Shown here piece by piece: positions 34,434 to 44,887 of a DNA stretch of 64,000 bases. Source of the stretch: Blastobasis lacticolella. Lineage: Eukaryota > Arthropoda > Insecta > Lepidoptera > Blastobasidae. Under the pieces are notes generated by a model. It worked only from the letters and a program-made list of their open reading frames with translations, was not told the origin of the DNA and did no database searches. Each line of letters opens with the position of its first letter. Position 1 is the stretch's first letter. Both the position numbers and the translations under genes were made by a program. The stretch lies in contig LR990041.1 of the NCBI GenBank assembly GCA_905147135.1, positions 15,375,907-15,439,906 on the forward strand. Direction: 5' to 3'.

Positions 34434-35751
34434 TAGGGCTATACATTTGAACCGGCCAAGCCGGTTAAAAAAGTTAACCAGGTTAGCTAATTAGTTAGCC
34501 ATCAGCTTAATCGGTTAACTGAAATTAGCTAAGCTAATTAGCTAATTTTTAACCGGTTAACTTAAATTAGCTAAGCTAATCAGCTAATTTTTTAACCAGC
34601 TAAAAGTTCAATTAATTTTTCGATCATTTACTTTATTAACGAACTTAGTTGCTATACAGTAAGATTATATTTAAAACCATTTTTAAATTTCGCGCCGAAA
34701 GTTTATGTATGTGCAATAGATAATTTTGAACAGAAAAAACCTCTCTGTTTTGAAAATATTTAGCTCAATGTTTGACCGATAAGTGATAAGGATAGTAATT
34801 CATTGTTTAAGATCAACTGTTTCTGTTTGTATACACGAACTACTTGGTGATGATGACACTTAGACATAAAAAATATCAAGTAAAATCATTAATATTAACA
34901 ATGTCATCATTATGGAAACATTTTATTCGTTTAACAAATGGACATGCCAAGTGTAAATATTGTCAAATTCAGTTCAATGTCGCAAAAACCACTGCGTCAT
35001 TGTGATATCACAAAAAATAAACATGCTGATAAAGACAAAGATGCTACTCTAATTAATCACTCTGATTCTGATTCTCGGTATGTAAATTTACAATTTCTAT
35101 GTTTTTTTATTGTTGTCAATAAAATATTTTTAATTTCATCAAAAAATGAGTATTTTTATTTTGGTTTACCACTGCTATCAATAATAAACCTAAAATTTAT
35201 AAGTATCCAATTTTGGCTACTTATGCAAGAAGATATTTAGGTATCCCATCTTCGAGTACACCATCCGAGCGAGTATTTTCAACAGCAGGAAATGTGATTT
35301 CCACTAAAAGAAGTTGTTTATTATCAGATAACGCAAATTTGTTGATATGTATCAAAATCGTAACATTTTAGAAAAAACTGATTAAAAATTGTTGAAATAC
35401 GATTAGACATGTTAATTTTATATAAATTCCAATTGTTTATATGAGATATTACGTAATAAATTGATCTTAAAATAAGCATCAGTAATTTTATTGAATTTAA
35501 AAGTGAATTTTACCATCGCGTCATGGCGTCACAATTGTAATTATATCTATGTATATCTACTTTAAAAATCGAGTTAACTTTTTAGCCGGTTAAAAAATTA
35601 GCTGATTAGCTTAGCTAATTTAAGTTAACCGGCTAAAAATTAGCTAATTAGCTTAGCTAATTTCAGTCAACCGGTTAAGCTGATGGCTAGCTAATTAGCT
35701 AACTTGGTTAACTTTTTTAACCGGCTTAGCCGGTTCAAATGTATAGCCCTA
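34434..35751 (+). mobile_element. 1318-bp hAT transposon remnant with exact 8-bp target duplication
   Basis: The terminal repeats tagggctatacatttgaacc and its complement border the element, and exact copies of ataatcat lie at 34426-34433 and 35752-35759. Long subterminal arms are packed with ggttaac and ttagctaattagcttagct palindromes. Two coding remnants remain on the plus strand. One is a BED-type zinc finger start (WKHFIRLTNGHAKCKYC, about 34910-34970) followed by a stop or frameshift. The other is the C-terminal dimerisation region (YLGIPSSSTPSERVFSTAGN, about 35235-35295). The catalytic middle is deleted. It inserted between PTP-B and PTP-C after the viral integration. Confidence 0.93.
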
Positions 35752-36046
35752 ATAATCATCATAAAATTAAGTAACTGGGGTGCTACATACGCTTGAATTG
35801 TATAATTATTTTATGAGTAGATATATTTTCAATTAAATTATTCATAAATCATACATGTTTATTATTCCATCAACAAGGAAAATTAACTTGGTATTCCCGT
35901 TAAAAATCCAATATCCTTGTCACGCTTTTAATGAGACGTAAAGTCCAAATACCTATCCAATAATATAAACAGCTGCGCGTATAAAAATATATATCATACA
36001 ACTATAGCATATGAGCTACATAGATTATCTGGATCAATTTCTATAG

Positions 36047-36919
36047 CTATTTTAAACTTTTTTCTTCCACTAGTAAAACGTGTTCCAAAATTTTGTAACA
36101 CAACGCATACTGTTCTGGTAAAATAACACTGGAATGTATTTGACTTCTGATTTTTACCACTGTTTGAGGAAGTGAAATTCTTTTTTTTTCAAATAATTGT
36201 GTTACTGCGCTATCTATAGAACAAAACGTTTCCGTCCAACCGGAACCTGGAGAAGAATGGATCACAATGGGTCCAGGCATTAAGAAATCGTTTTCAGGGT
36301 ACTCGATTAGCATGTACTGTTTCCGGTGGACCGCTCTTCGAAAATCCAAAAACTCTTTCAGGTCTGTGGAAGTGTTGCTGTTAGGCCATTTGAATAAGCA
36401 AAAATTGGTTATTTCGCGCGATGCTTCGGTCATTGTGTTAGTAATCCGCAGTCGGGTCTTGATCGAATTCACTCCTTCCGTGATTTCAATGGTTCTGATT
36501 AGATATTTTCCGTAAGTTACCTCAAAGCCATCAGGATTCATCCAAAGCTGGTAGCATCTATTCGTTAATGACACAATAACACAAGACTTTTGGCTCCACA
36601 CTAGTTTAAAGAAAGCTTCCCACATGTTTTCTGTTGGTGTTTGAGTGCAGATGAACCTGTGATTCTCCTTAATTCCATCCACGTAGTCAGCATATATTGA
36701 AGATCGAGTTTCTTTAGATTTTATAACTATTTGCGGCATGTTCCAATCGTTCTTCTCAAATCTTAAACCAGCACAGAAGTTTATAATTGCCTTCATTCCA
36801 AAATCATCCCAAGAAATAACTCGAGCATGCTCTAGGGAGACAAGATCGTAGAAATCCGGGTGACTTGTTATTCTCAGCAGCTCTGATGCACTACGTCTTT
36901 TTAAACACGAATTACCCAT
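36047..36919 (-). CDS. bracovirus-type PTP, open frame, pseudo-active site (PTP-C)
   Basis: Intact single-exon gene of 290 codons. It starts MGNSCLKR: Gly2 with Ser-like spacing is an N-myristoylation motif and Cys5 a possible palmitoylation site, so membrane attachment is likely. The domain order is typical: ADYVDGIKENHRFICTQTP (78-95), KSCVIVSL (111-118), WPD loop changed to WPN (178-180), phosphate-binding loop changed to HSSPGSGW (221-228), Q-loop region LPEQYALCYKILEHV. Three catalytic residues are lost (Cys to Ser, Arg to Trp, Asp to Asn), yet the frame is open end to end. It is a close paralogue of PTP-D, in tandem and 330 bp away. Activity is excluded by sequence; a binding or decoy role is inference. 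Confidence 0.88.
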   Translation of the reverse strand: MGNSCLKRRSASELLRITSHPDFYDLVSLEHARVISWDDFGMKAIINFCAGLRFEKNDWNMPQIVIKSKETRSSIYADYVDGIKENHRFICTQTPTENMWEAFFKLVWSQKSCVIVSLTNRCYQLWMNPDGFEVTYGKYLIRTIEITEGVNSIKTRLRITNTMTEASREITNFCLFKWPNSNTSTDLKEFLDFRRAVHRKQYMLIEYPENDFLMPGPIVIHSSPGSGWTETFCSIDSAVTQLFEKKRISLPQTVVKIRSQIHSSVILPEQYALCYKILEHVLLVEEKSLK

Positions 36920-37249
36920 TTTTTAACAAAGAGAATCTAAGGTTGAGGACTTGTAGCCTGGACTTTTTGATGTGCAATGATGTTACCTATCCGATTCAAC
37001 TCATACAAAGGCTCATTAATTGTATGAGACGGTACTTAAGCCGTACTTAGGCTCTTAATCATTGACAAACCTCTAAAAACGTCTAGGAACATAAAAGGTA
37101 AACTATTTATATCAAATGACGTCAATTAGCACGTAATGATTCGAGAAAACCATTATATGATCCTTATCAGTTATAATTGTTATAGTTCCTTGGACATATG
37201 CAATAAATAACATACTCAATTAATTATGCATAGCTTACATTAATGGTTT

Positions 37250-38194
37250 TTAAGTTTTTCCTTCCGCTAGTAAAACATGTTCCAACACTTTGTAACAAAA
37301 CGCATACTGTTCTGGTAAATTAACACTTGAATGCCTTTGACTCCTTATTTTGAGTACCGTTTGAGCAAGTGAAACACTTCCTTCTCTTTCAAGCTGTGCT
37401 AGTGCATTATCTATAGTACAATAAATTCCCGTCCAATCGGCGCCTGTAGAACAGTGAACTACAATAGGACCTGGCAATTGAGAATAACTTTTAGCTTTCT
37501 CAATCAATCTGGACTGTTCTCGGTTAACCTCTTTCCTAAGATCCAGAAGCTCGTTTAAGCCTGTAGGAATGGTGTTGTCGGGCCAATCCGTGAACCAAAA
37601 ATTGGTTATCTCACTAAAAGTTCCACTCATTGTGTTGGTGATCCGCAATCGAGTTCTGGTAAAACTCTTTTCTTCTTTAATTTCAAGGATTTTGATGAAA
37701 TATTTTCCAAAAGCCACCTCAGATCCTTCAGGATTTATCCAAAGTTGATAACTTTCTAAGTTATCTTGATTTGTGTCCGTCAAAGACACTATCACACAAG
37801 ATTGCTGTTCCCAAATTAATTTGAAGAAAGTTTCCCACGTGTTTCCCATCGGCGTTTGAGTACAGATGTACTTGTTAATATTTTTAAATCCGTCCACAAA
37901 GTTAGAATGTATGTAGGACGCAGTTTCTTCAGTTAATACCAGCATTTTCCAATCGCCATCATAAACTAGATTTTCACGAGAACTTATAACCACTCGGGAA
38001 TGATTCCAACACGGAATACCACAGTATCTGTTTTTTTTGAAGTTTTCTTTTCTTGAAAAATAAACGATTGTACCTCTAAGAGGAACAGATATTACTTGAG
38101 AGTGTTCTCGACGGACGAGTTTGCAGAATTTCGGGTGACGTGTCATCTCTAATAGTTCGGCAGCACTTATGGGTTTGAAGTACGAGTTTCCCAT
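37250..38194 (-). CDS. bracovirus-type PTP, open frame, Cys kept but Arg to Trp (PTP-D)
   Basis: Intact single-exon gene. I start it at the Met of MGNSYFKP, which gives an N-myristoylation motif as in PTP-C; an upstream in-frame Met at 38218 would hide that motif. Length is then 314 codons. Features: CWNHSRVVI (62-70), NFVDGFKNINKYICTQTPM (98-116), intact WPD loop FTDWPDNTIP (201-210), phosphate-binding loop HCSTGADW (247-254). The nucleophilic Cys and general-acid Asp are kept, but the invariant Arg is Trp, a change shared with PTP-C. Loss of that Arg normally destroys phosphate binding. It is the least degenerate PTP of the four. The non-coding right flank of the viral block follows. Confidence 0.88.
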   Translation of the reverse strand: MGNSYFKPISAAELLEMTRHPKFCKLVRREHSQVISVPLRGTIVYFSRKENFKKNRYCGIPCWNHSRVVISSRENLVYDGDWKMLVLTEETASYIHSNFVDGFKNINKYICTQTPMGNTWETFFKLIWEQQSCVIVSLTDTNQDNLESYQLWINPEGSEVAFGKYFIKILEIKEEKSFTRTRLRITNTMSGTFSEITNFWFTDWPDNTIPTGLNELLDLRKEVNREQSRLIEKAKSYSQLPGPIVVHCSTGADWTGIYCTIDNALAQLEREGSVSLAQTVLKIRSQRHSSVNLPEQYAFCYKVLEHVLLAEGKT

Positions 38195-38218
38195 CTTAAA
38201 AGAACTGATAAAAATCAA

Positions 38219-39453
38219 AGGTTAAGAACTTGTTGCTACGACTCTTTGACTTGAAATAACGTTATGCCTGTCGAACACTTAACTTATACCTAGGCTAATT
38301 GAATTCAGGGAAACACTCTGACTTCATTTTAACATTAACTCATGGTTATTCTCAAAAAAACATAAAAGATCCAGGAAAACTACCAGAGATTACGTCATTT
38401 TATACGTCATTACTCCATAAAATCATCATATAATGCTTACCGGGCAGGAATATTATTGTTAATATATACACCTTTCAACTTATAGTTGTTAATTGTTTCT
38501 ACTACAAACTACACTTCTTTATTGGCAAACCCACCTTTATATACTCATAATTTTAACTACTAACATTATACTTTTAGGTAGTACTACCGGTTTTAGAATT
38601 GCCGTTCAGAATTTAATGAAACTTGGCCTATTGGTACATTATAATATCATAATTAACCAGTTAAATTTTTGGAAGCCTACAGAGAACTGAAAAAAAGATA
38701 AAAATATTTAAAAATTTTTGCCTTTAACATTGATCCTTATGGGAAATCACAGATTTTATTTTATTTCACAAAACTGGCCGTTCAGATTCTTATAAAAATT
38801 GAAGCAATAAAATATGAAAACATCTAGAACATTTCAAACAAATATCAATATGGTTTTAGAGAATATGAGAAAAGTTAATGATAAAAGTTATTAATAAAAA
38901 ACATTCAAAGTTTATCTCTGTCTTGCTTTCTCCAGTGCGATTTATTATAAGGAAATCTACTACGTTAATCGAATAAGGTTAGGTTCGGGGATTTAACTTT
39001 TGTGGTAATGGTAGTACTACCTTAATGTACCAACTGCTTTTTCCTACATGCCAGATACAACTGGCATATCACTGAATATTATTGTTTACTAAACATAAAT
39101 ACTACTAAACGTGATTAATTAATTATTCATCAACATCAATAATGGAAGTCTTTACATTGTAACTTTTTTGAACTTTAACATTATTTGATAACGCGTGAGC
39201 TGACGTAGAAGTTTTGATATAAGTTTGGAATAATCAATCAGTAGATCTGAGTAATAGTATTCTTATCTAATGCTACTCACAACAATATAATTTGTTCATA
39301 ATTATAATTCATTATTCTGTAAGCTATAGAATGGCATCTGAACATTCTATCAAAAGCCTCATAGTGCATTCTATGATCACAATTTTTTCAGTATTTAAAT
39401 TCAACTAAACAATGCGCGTTGAAATATTTCCAAGTTCCTAAATTTCGAGATCG
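38219..39453. other. viral block, right non-coding flank
   Basis: About 1.2 kb of AT-rich sequence between PTP-D and the resumed LINE ORF1. No gene seen. It should contain the PTP-D promoter and the other half of the circle's integration site. Confidence 0.5.
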
Positions 39454-40434
39454 AAATCTTTCCTTGTTAGTGATAATGAGAATCTTAGCGGAATCATTTT
39501 TTCTCACGTGTATTTTGCAGTACTTGATCCAGACGTACTTATAGTTCTTCTCCTTAGCTACGGCCTTCGCTTTGGATAACAGTTGCTTATTGTGCGGAGT
39601 CAAGTGATCGTTGACGTAGACCCTTTGCTTAGGATCACCCTCGCCAAAAACATCAACCGTGGATAGTGCCTTACATTCACGGGCGGCAGCGACAAAATCC
39701 TCCTTAATATATCTATTGTGAAGACTCAAAACAACTGATTTTTCATTTGGATTGTGGGTGGGGACTCTAGCTATATAGTTGATCTCTGACTTGGGGAGGT
39801 CAAAATTTATAGCCTTCCCAATGTTCTCCACAATCTTAAAAAGATTCTCCGACTTTCTCATTGGCACGCCCTTAACCTCAATGTTATTCAATCTCGATCT
39901 TTGATCCCGATCCGCCATTTCACCCCTCAGCGCCGCAACGTCAGCCAGCGCAGCACTCAAACTATCCTCCAACGTCTTCATACCGGAGATCTTATTTTCT
40001 AGTGTAGAGATTTTGTTTTTGTGCTCGTCCAGGGTTGAGCCATAAAATTCGCATGTCGCCTTAAGGTCCGATATGTCATTTTTAATTATTTTGATATCGT
40101 CGATCAATGATGGTAGCCCCGCTAGCTGCTTCTTAATAGTGGTAATTTCTTGGAAGATCATTGATAGGGACACTGTCTCAGAATCAGGGGGCGAAGCAGC
40201 TTCAGTGGTGGCAGCTACAGGACCAGCTGTAAGAACAGCGCTGTCAACGAGTGGACTGACAGCGCCACTCAGTTTACACTGGGAGCACCTCCATACCGCT
40301 CTACGTTCAGGTCCAAGTTTGCGGTACCCTGCCTCGGTTATAGATGCACAGCAGAATCCCAGGTCTCTCCTGCACGCGCTGCACCGAACGCCATCATTGA
40401 ATTTTTCACAGCATAAAGCGCAATTCATTTTCAT
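39388..40434 (-). pseudogene. LINE ORF1 (PHD-like zinc finger, coiled coil), cut by the viral insertion
   Basis: From MKMNCALCCEKFNDGVRC the protein has a Cys/His-rich PHD-like finger (about residues 5-50), a linker, a coiled coil (about 130-190, heptads around TLENKISGMKTLEDSL), and the RNA-binding region of LINE ORF1 proteins (RSRLNNIEVKGVP, VVLSLHNRYIKEDFV). The frame is also open upstream to 40689, but that part is likely 5'UTR. Near 39465 a one-base difference shifts it out of the LINE frame. The last residues before the stop at 39388 are read from foreign DNA, and the true ORF1 end lies at 29405-29435. Same strand and family as the ORF2 at 26379-29089. Confidence 0.85.
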
Positions 40435-41535
40435 ATGCGATGTATTTTTAAATACGTAAAAGATGTTGATGATCGCAGAGTATTGTTGCCCTGTATTAAA
40501 TATTAGGTTTGCGCTTAACGGAACGCTGCACCAGAGTATCCGCAGTGAATTGTATTTTAGTCGTGTGGCAACACCGACCGACCCCGACACCCCTGACACT
40601 GACAATCCCCGATTGACGTTTCTTCGCAAACAAAGTAAACAAACGCCGGTGGCAACAAATTTTTTGGCAATAGAAAGATCTAATTTCACTTCAAAATGCC
40701 CTCAAAACAAATTGTAACACTTGTTGAAGAGTCTCACCAAGATTTTCCGCCGCCAAATTGTCCAATTTTACTTAATTTCGACACCAAAAAACATCACACA
40801 ACGGAGTCCGCGGGTTAAGTGAGCAAATTATAACCTATTTCGGTTCCACTAAGGCTAATTCACCACCGAAATCTAAACAATTAACGGAGCAAATGAAAAA
40901 AGATGTTTACGTAAGTGACAGTTTTGACATTACTGATGACAATATGTTTAGAATATATTGTTATATTTCTCATGTAACTTTGTTTGCTATGATTGCCTAT
41001 CCTATGATATAATAACTTATCTAATTTGATCTAATCTGTGTGTTTAAATATGCTTTTCCTTTTCTGAATAAAAAGCTGATATTTAAGTAATGTGCCCTAT
41101 TTTTATTTCATTAAGCTTTCCATCCTTAGTTTTCGATAAAATACTTGGCCACCTGATGGTGGTTGGTTGATGGATGGTTAATATCATCTAAATACTTAAA
41201 TTCACTGTTTATTTACTGTACACTTTCTACACCCTTTCTAACACGCTCTTCACTTTCTGACAGGCTCGTACCTATGGGTAAAAAGGGGAATAGCAAGATT
41301 CATAATAATTGTAGAGTTAGCGAACAGGGAATATTTGTGATTTGTGTTTAGTCTGTTATGTCTGTGGGCCAATGTACTTACGCTTTGAATGAACAAAAAG
41401 TCGGCCATAGACTAAATTGAGGAAAGAACGTTCGGCAACAACCAACAATGACATTTGTTATACTCGTATTGTGTTTCACTAACACTGAGCACTAACATCA
41501 TTTTCACGCTTTATAATTTTGATTTCATAAATAAA
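40435..41535. other. LINE 5' region and unassigned sequence
   Basis: The LINE 5'UTR probably ends within 40630-40735. The remaining 800 bases show no gene or clear repeat. Confidence 0.35.
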
Positions 41536-42017
41536 TGTAACGCCGCAGATTACATTTGATGTACTAAAAATTTAAAAGGACGAAAATAATTTTGAAATAT
41601 TCTATTATAAAGTACAAATCTAACATTCTATTTAATTTAAAAAATACGATGTTTCAAAATCAAAGTGCGATACAGATCGTTACTATTGAAACCATCGATC
41701 TCTTCAGTACTTGGTTTATTGAGTTGATAAATGAAATAATTAAGTAATTTAAACAATTTCTTGTATTCAGGTAGAATTCTTACAGCCTGGTTTACATTAA
41801 ATATATCCGTGATAACTTTACACAAATTAATTTTACAGTAATCGGGCAGTTTCCTCTAGTCCAGTTACCACGAGAGAGATTCCTTTCGAGACGAGTCGTC
41901 CCTTTTTTTTAGTTCCCTCTACCAAAACTCTGCTACCCCACCAAAGTACGAACTTAGTATTGCCAATGACCCTGGCTGAATCCATAATTGTGGGTGGAAT
42001 AATAGATAAGTGTTACA
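41536..42017 (-). repeat. Gypsy 3' LTR
   Basis: Starts tgtaacgccgcag and ends agtgttaca on the plus strand, so it has TG..CA ends. From about 41683 to 42017 it matches the right copy at 46070-46399 (shared cagttaccacgagagagatt and gctgaatccataattgtggg). Confidence 0.75.
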
Positions 42018-42580
42018 GTCGGCCATCCGACCCGAAACGAGTCTCCTCGTTTCCAGTATTGAATTGACAGCTATAACTACATAATTATGCAATAATATAA
42101 CATCGCATATACGAGACATAAGTTTAAATAATTTATGTCATGGTGATAACAGTGCAAGATAACTAGATATACTGATGATAATACGTACATCACAACAATC
42201 AGTTTACACTTTGACATAATTAAAATTATACAAATAAATACGAGAGGAGCAACTATAACTGGAGTAGATATATACGAGAAATTTACAAAATAATTAAGAG
42301 GCATTTTGTTTGATTATTGTCGTATTACAATTACTAAAGTATCACAACAGGAGAAAGTAACAATAAAGGCAAAAAATCAACAGAAATTCAATTAAATTCA
42401 TTTAATTAATGAATATTGGTATCATGTTAAGTCCTACAACCAGTCGTGGGATATGGAGTGATAGGTACACTAACAATTAATTCGTTGTTTTGTTAATAAC
42501 ATAACTAGTTCATAATTAGATAACTACATTCATAATCTTTATACCTATCAATATGATATCACAGTCAATCATACCCTAAC

Positions 42581-42842
42581 TTGTCACGACGAATCATTTC
42601 ATTCTGCTCCAGTCGTGAATAATGTTTCCGTCACGCTCCAGTCACGGTGAATCCTGTCATCGCGCTCCAGTCATGATGGATCCTTCCATCATGCTCCAGT
42701 CGTGAGGAACCTTTCATCGTGCTCCAGTCATGATGGATCCTTCCATCATGCTCCAGTCGTGAGGAACCTTTTCCTCACGCTCCAGTCACGATGAATGGAT
42801 TAAACGTGCTCCAGTCATGACGAATCCTTTCGTCATGCTCCA
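42581..42842 (-). repeat. array of about nine covarying hairpins with constant gctccagt linker
   Basis: Units of 28-29 bp repeat the linker gctccagt and differ in the segment between linkers. That segment is self-complementary in most units but not identical: catgatgga with tccatcatg, cgtgagga with tcctcacg, catgacga with tcgtcatg. It sits between integrase and the 3' LTR of the Gypsy element. Confidence 0.85.
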
Positions 42843-43019
42843 AAAATTATCAACCTAGTATTAAATCAACATCCTTGCAAATAACATGTAAACCTGAACA
42901 ATGCATATCCTTATTCATCCGAGGATTTACTAACGCTAGAGCCATTATCAGTGGTATCATTATCGAAACTCGAGCCATCGGAATATTTTATCGATAGCTA
43001 CAATGCCTTCGTCTACCTC

Positions 43020-43625
43020 TTGGATAATATCATACAATACGCCCTGCGAAGGATAGATAACTTTCTTACCAAATAACAGTTCAGTTGGCGACTTTTTGTC
43101 ACGTCGAGTACCTACTGTAGAATTAATACCCATTTGGACATCTTGAATTGAACGTACTCATCTCATTTTTCTGGACTTTTACCGTGTGACATAGTGTAGC
43201 TGGAACCCCAAAGTAACTGAAAAAGTTTTTAATACTTTAACACTAGCCTTGGATTTTGTATTTCTGACTGGTTTTAGGTTTATATACTTGGTACAAGAGT
43301 CGATTATCACTAACAAATACATATTTTACGCTTACTACGCACGAACTATTCTAAATGATCAACGTGTATTGTATGAAAGGGGATGTCAATTTTAGGTATT
43401 GGGTTGTAGTTCACCTTCTTTAGCTCCAGACCGGACTTTATGATGAGCATATCCCAGGCACGCTGTTACAAAATGTGAATCGTAGCATTGTAGGAAACCA
43501 GTAGTATGAACGTAGGCGTTGTAACGTTTTTTTTTCAATGCCAAAGTGACCTACATCGTCATGATTAGCTTTCATCAACTGCCAATGCATACCTCTAGGG
43601 ACGACCTAACGTATTTTTTCCCTAG
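43020..43625 (-). pseudogene. Gypsy integrase remnant
   Basis: Fragments in several frames include HWQLMKANHDDVGHFGIEK, the HH part of the HHCC zinc-binding domain with the usual DVGHFG spacing. Further on, SPTELLFGKKVIYPSQG is typical of the integrase C-terminal region. Several stops are present. Confidence 0.7.
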
Positions 43626-43691
43626 ATTGGTTCGCTATAGGTGGTATTCTGATGCAAGATCAAGTGTAGTGAAAATGGTTTGGCCCGGTAA

Positions 43692-44311
43692 TTAATCCCA
43701 CAGGTCCGCAATCTGAGGAAGCGGGTAATGTTCTCGCTTAATCTTATTATTGAGGGCCCGGTAGTCCGCGCAACGTCTCTTTTCATCTGACTTTTTATGC
43801 ACCAAATCAATTGGACTAGCATATGGTGATTTTGACTCTCGGACTATCCCATTTTCCATAATTTCATCTATCATACCGCGTACGTGTTGCCATTCTGAAT
43901 ATGACATCCTGTAGGGCCTGTATAGCACCGGCTCGTAATCTTTTAATTGAATTGTCAATTCCGCGTCGGTCGTGAAACCCAAGTCATACATGCCAGTAGA
44001 AAAACATAAAAACATGATTTGTATGTATTTAACAGGCATATTGACTTTTCTCGCTCTTCCGATAGGAGGGTGCCACCGCAGCAAATTGTCGATTCAGCGT
44101 CCCTTGCCATGTCAATTGTCATATTCAGCACTTGTTTACATATGTTTGAATACCTACCTCGAGTAATTAATGACCCCTTTTTCAAGGTAATTGGCTTTGA
44201 ACAGAGGTTTTGTATTAATAACAAGCACGTACCTAAACGTTTTTCATATTCCCCTGGTAACAAATAATGTTTGTTTCCCATACATCCACGTACTGAACCA
44301 TCAATGTACAC
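43692..44311 (-). pseudogene. Gypsy reverse transcriptase N-terminal remnant
   Basis: The frame 44084-43692 contains YRPYRMSYSEWQHVRGMIDE, NGIVRESKSPYASPIDLVHK and CADYRALNNKIKREHYPLPQ, the first RT blocks of Ty3/Gypsy. It stops before the YxDD active site, and the next recognisable domain is integrase, so the palm and RNase H are deleted. The frame shifts near 44070; upstream residues are in the 44311 frame. Confidence 0.88.
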
Positions 44312-44511
44312 ATTCCCACTGACGAGATCGTTAGTAGTGACCCGTATTGGTTACATTTCCCCAATTTCAATCGTTTCGTCACAATTTACGCGAAGTGCTA
44401 TTTTGTCAAGGTTGTCTTGATACACCTCAATCTTTAAATCCGATGCTGTTTTTATGACGAGTACATTTGGACGTTTAGTAAATGTATGTCCTCACAGTAC
44501 CGGACTGTTTA

Positions 44512-44697
44512 TTAAACAGCGAAAATATCAACCCCCTTCTCTATGACACCGTGCACATCAACGGTAGCCTCAGTCGTACCTACCGATATAAAGGGTACAT
44601 TTCCCAAGCCTCTTAACATCGGCCCATCAACCATCAACCACTTTAATCCGAGATTGTGTGCATCTGATTTACGCATTAAAGTGGCTTCACTGCCCAA
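44512..44697 (-). pseudogene. Gypsy aspartic protease remnant
   Basis: MGSEATLMRKSDAHNLGLKW resembles the D-S/T-G active-site start of retroviral-type proteases, with the catalytic triad degraded. The rest (PFISVGTTEATVDV) fits the flap and strand region. Frame broken on both sides. Confidence 0.6.
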
Positions 44698-44887
44698 ATC
44701 AACTTGGCACCCTATTGGTTTCGTTGATTTGAGTCACTATTTTGCATGTAAATACAAATAATACCAATACTAATATAATATATAATAATAATATATATAG
44801 GTAGTAATACCTAAACTGTCATTCAATTGGTCATACCGTGTGTCTTTATCCGTTTGACGAGGGATGAGCGAACCGACCTTCAATCTT

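Larger units (their letters stand above)
29436..39453. other. bracovirus-derived segment integrated into the LINE
   Basis: This 10.0-kb AT-rich block carries an ankyrin gene and four PTP genes, all intronless, and no LINE sequence. It interrupts the LINE exactly between the body of ORF1 and its last codons. Both gene families are the classic virulence content of packaged bracovirus circles. Such circles are known to integrate into caterpillar DNA, sometimes in the germline. At the junctions a 15-16 bp imperfect repeat (aaatctttc-cgtta type) appears at 29421-29435 and 39454-39469. Without the hAT insertion (34434-35751) the viral DNA is about 8.7 kb. The exact ends are inferred from where LINE similarity stops. 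Confidence 0.85.

Noticed and set aside
29436..39453. The window as a parasitoid wasp proviral locus instead of a host genome with an insertion
   Set aside because: The flanks have lepidopteran SINEs and LINEs, and the viral block interrupts a LINE of a type seen in such genomes. Wasp proviral segments lie in arrays bordered by excision motifs. A homology search would settle it.
42581..42842. CRISPR array
   Set aside because: The regular repeats with variable intervals look similar, but the constant part is only 8 bases, the variable parts are hairpins, and it lies in a eukaryotic Gypsy element without cas genes.
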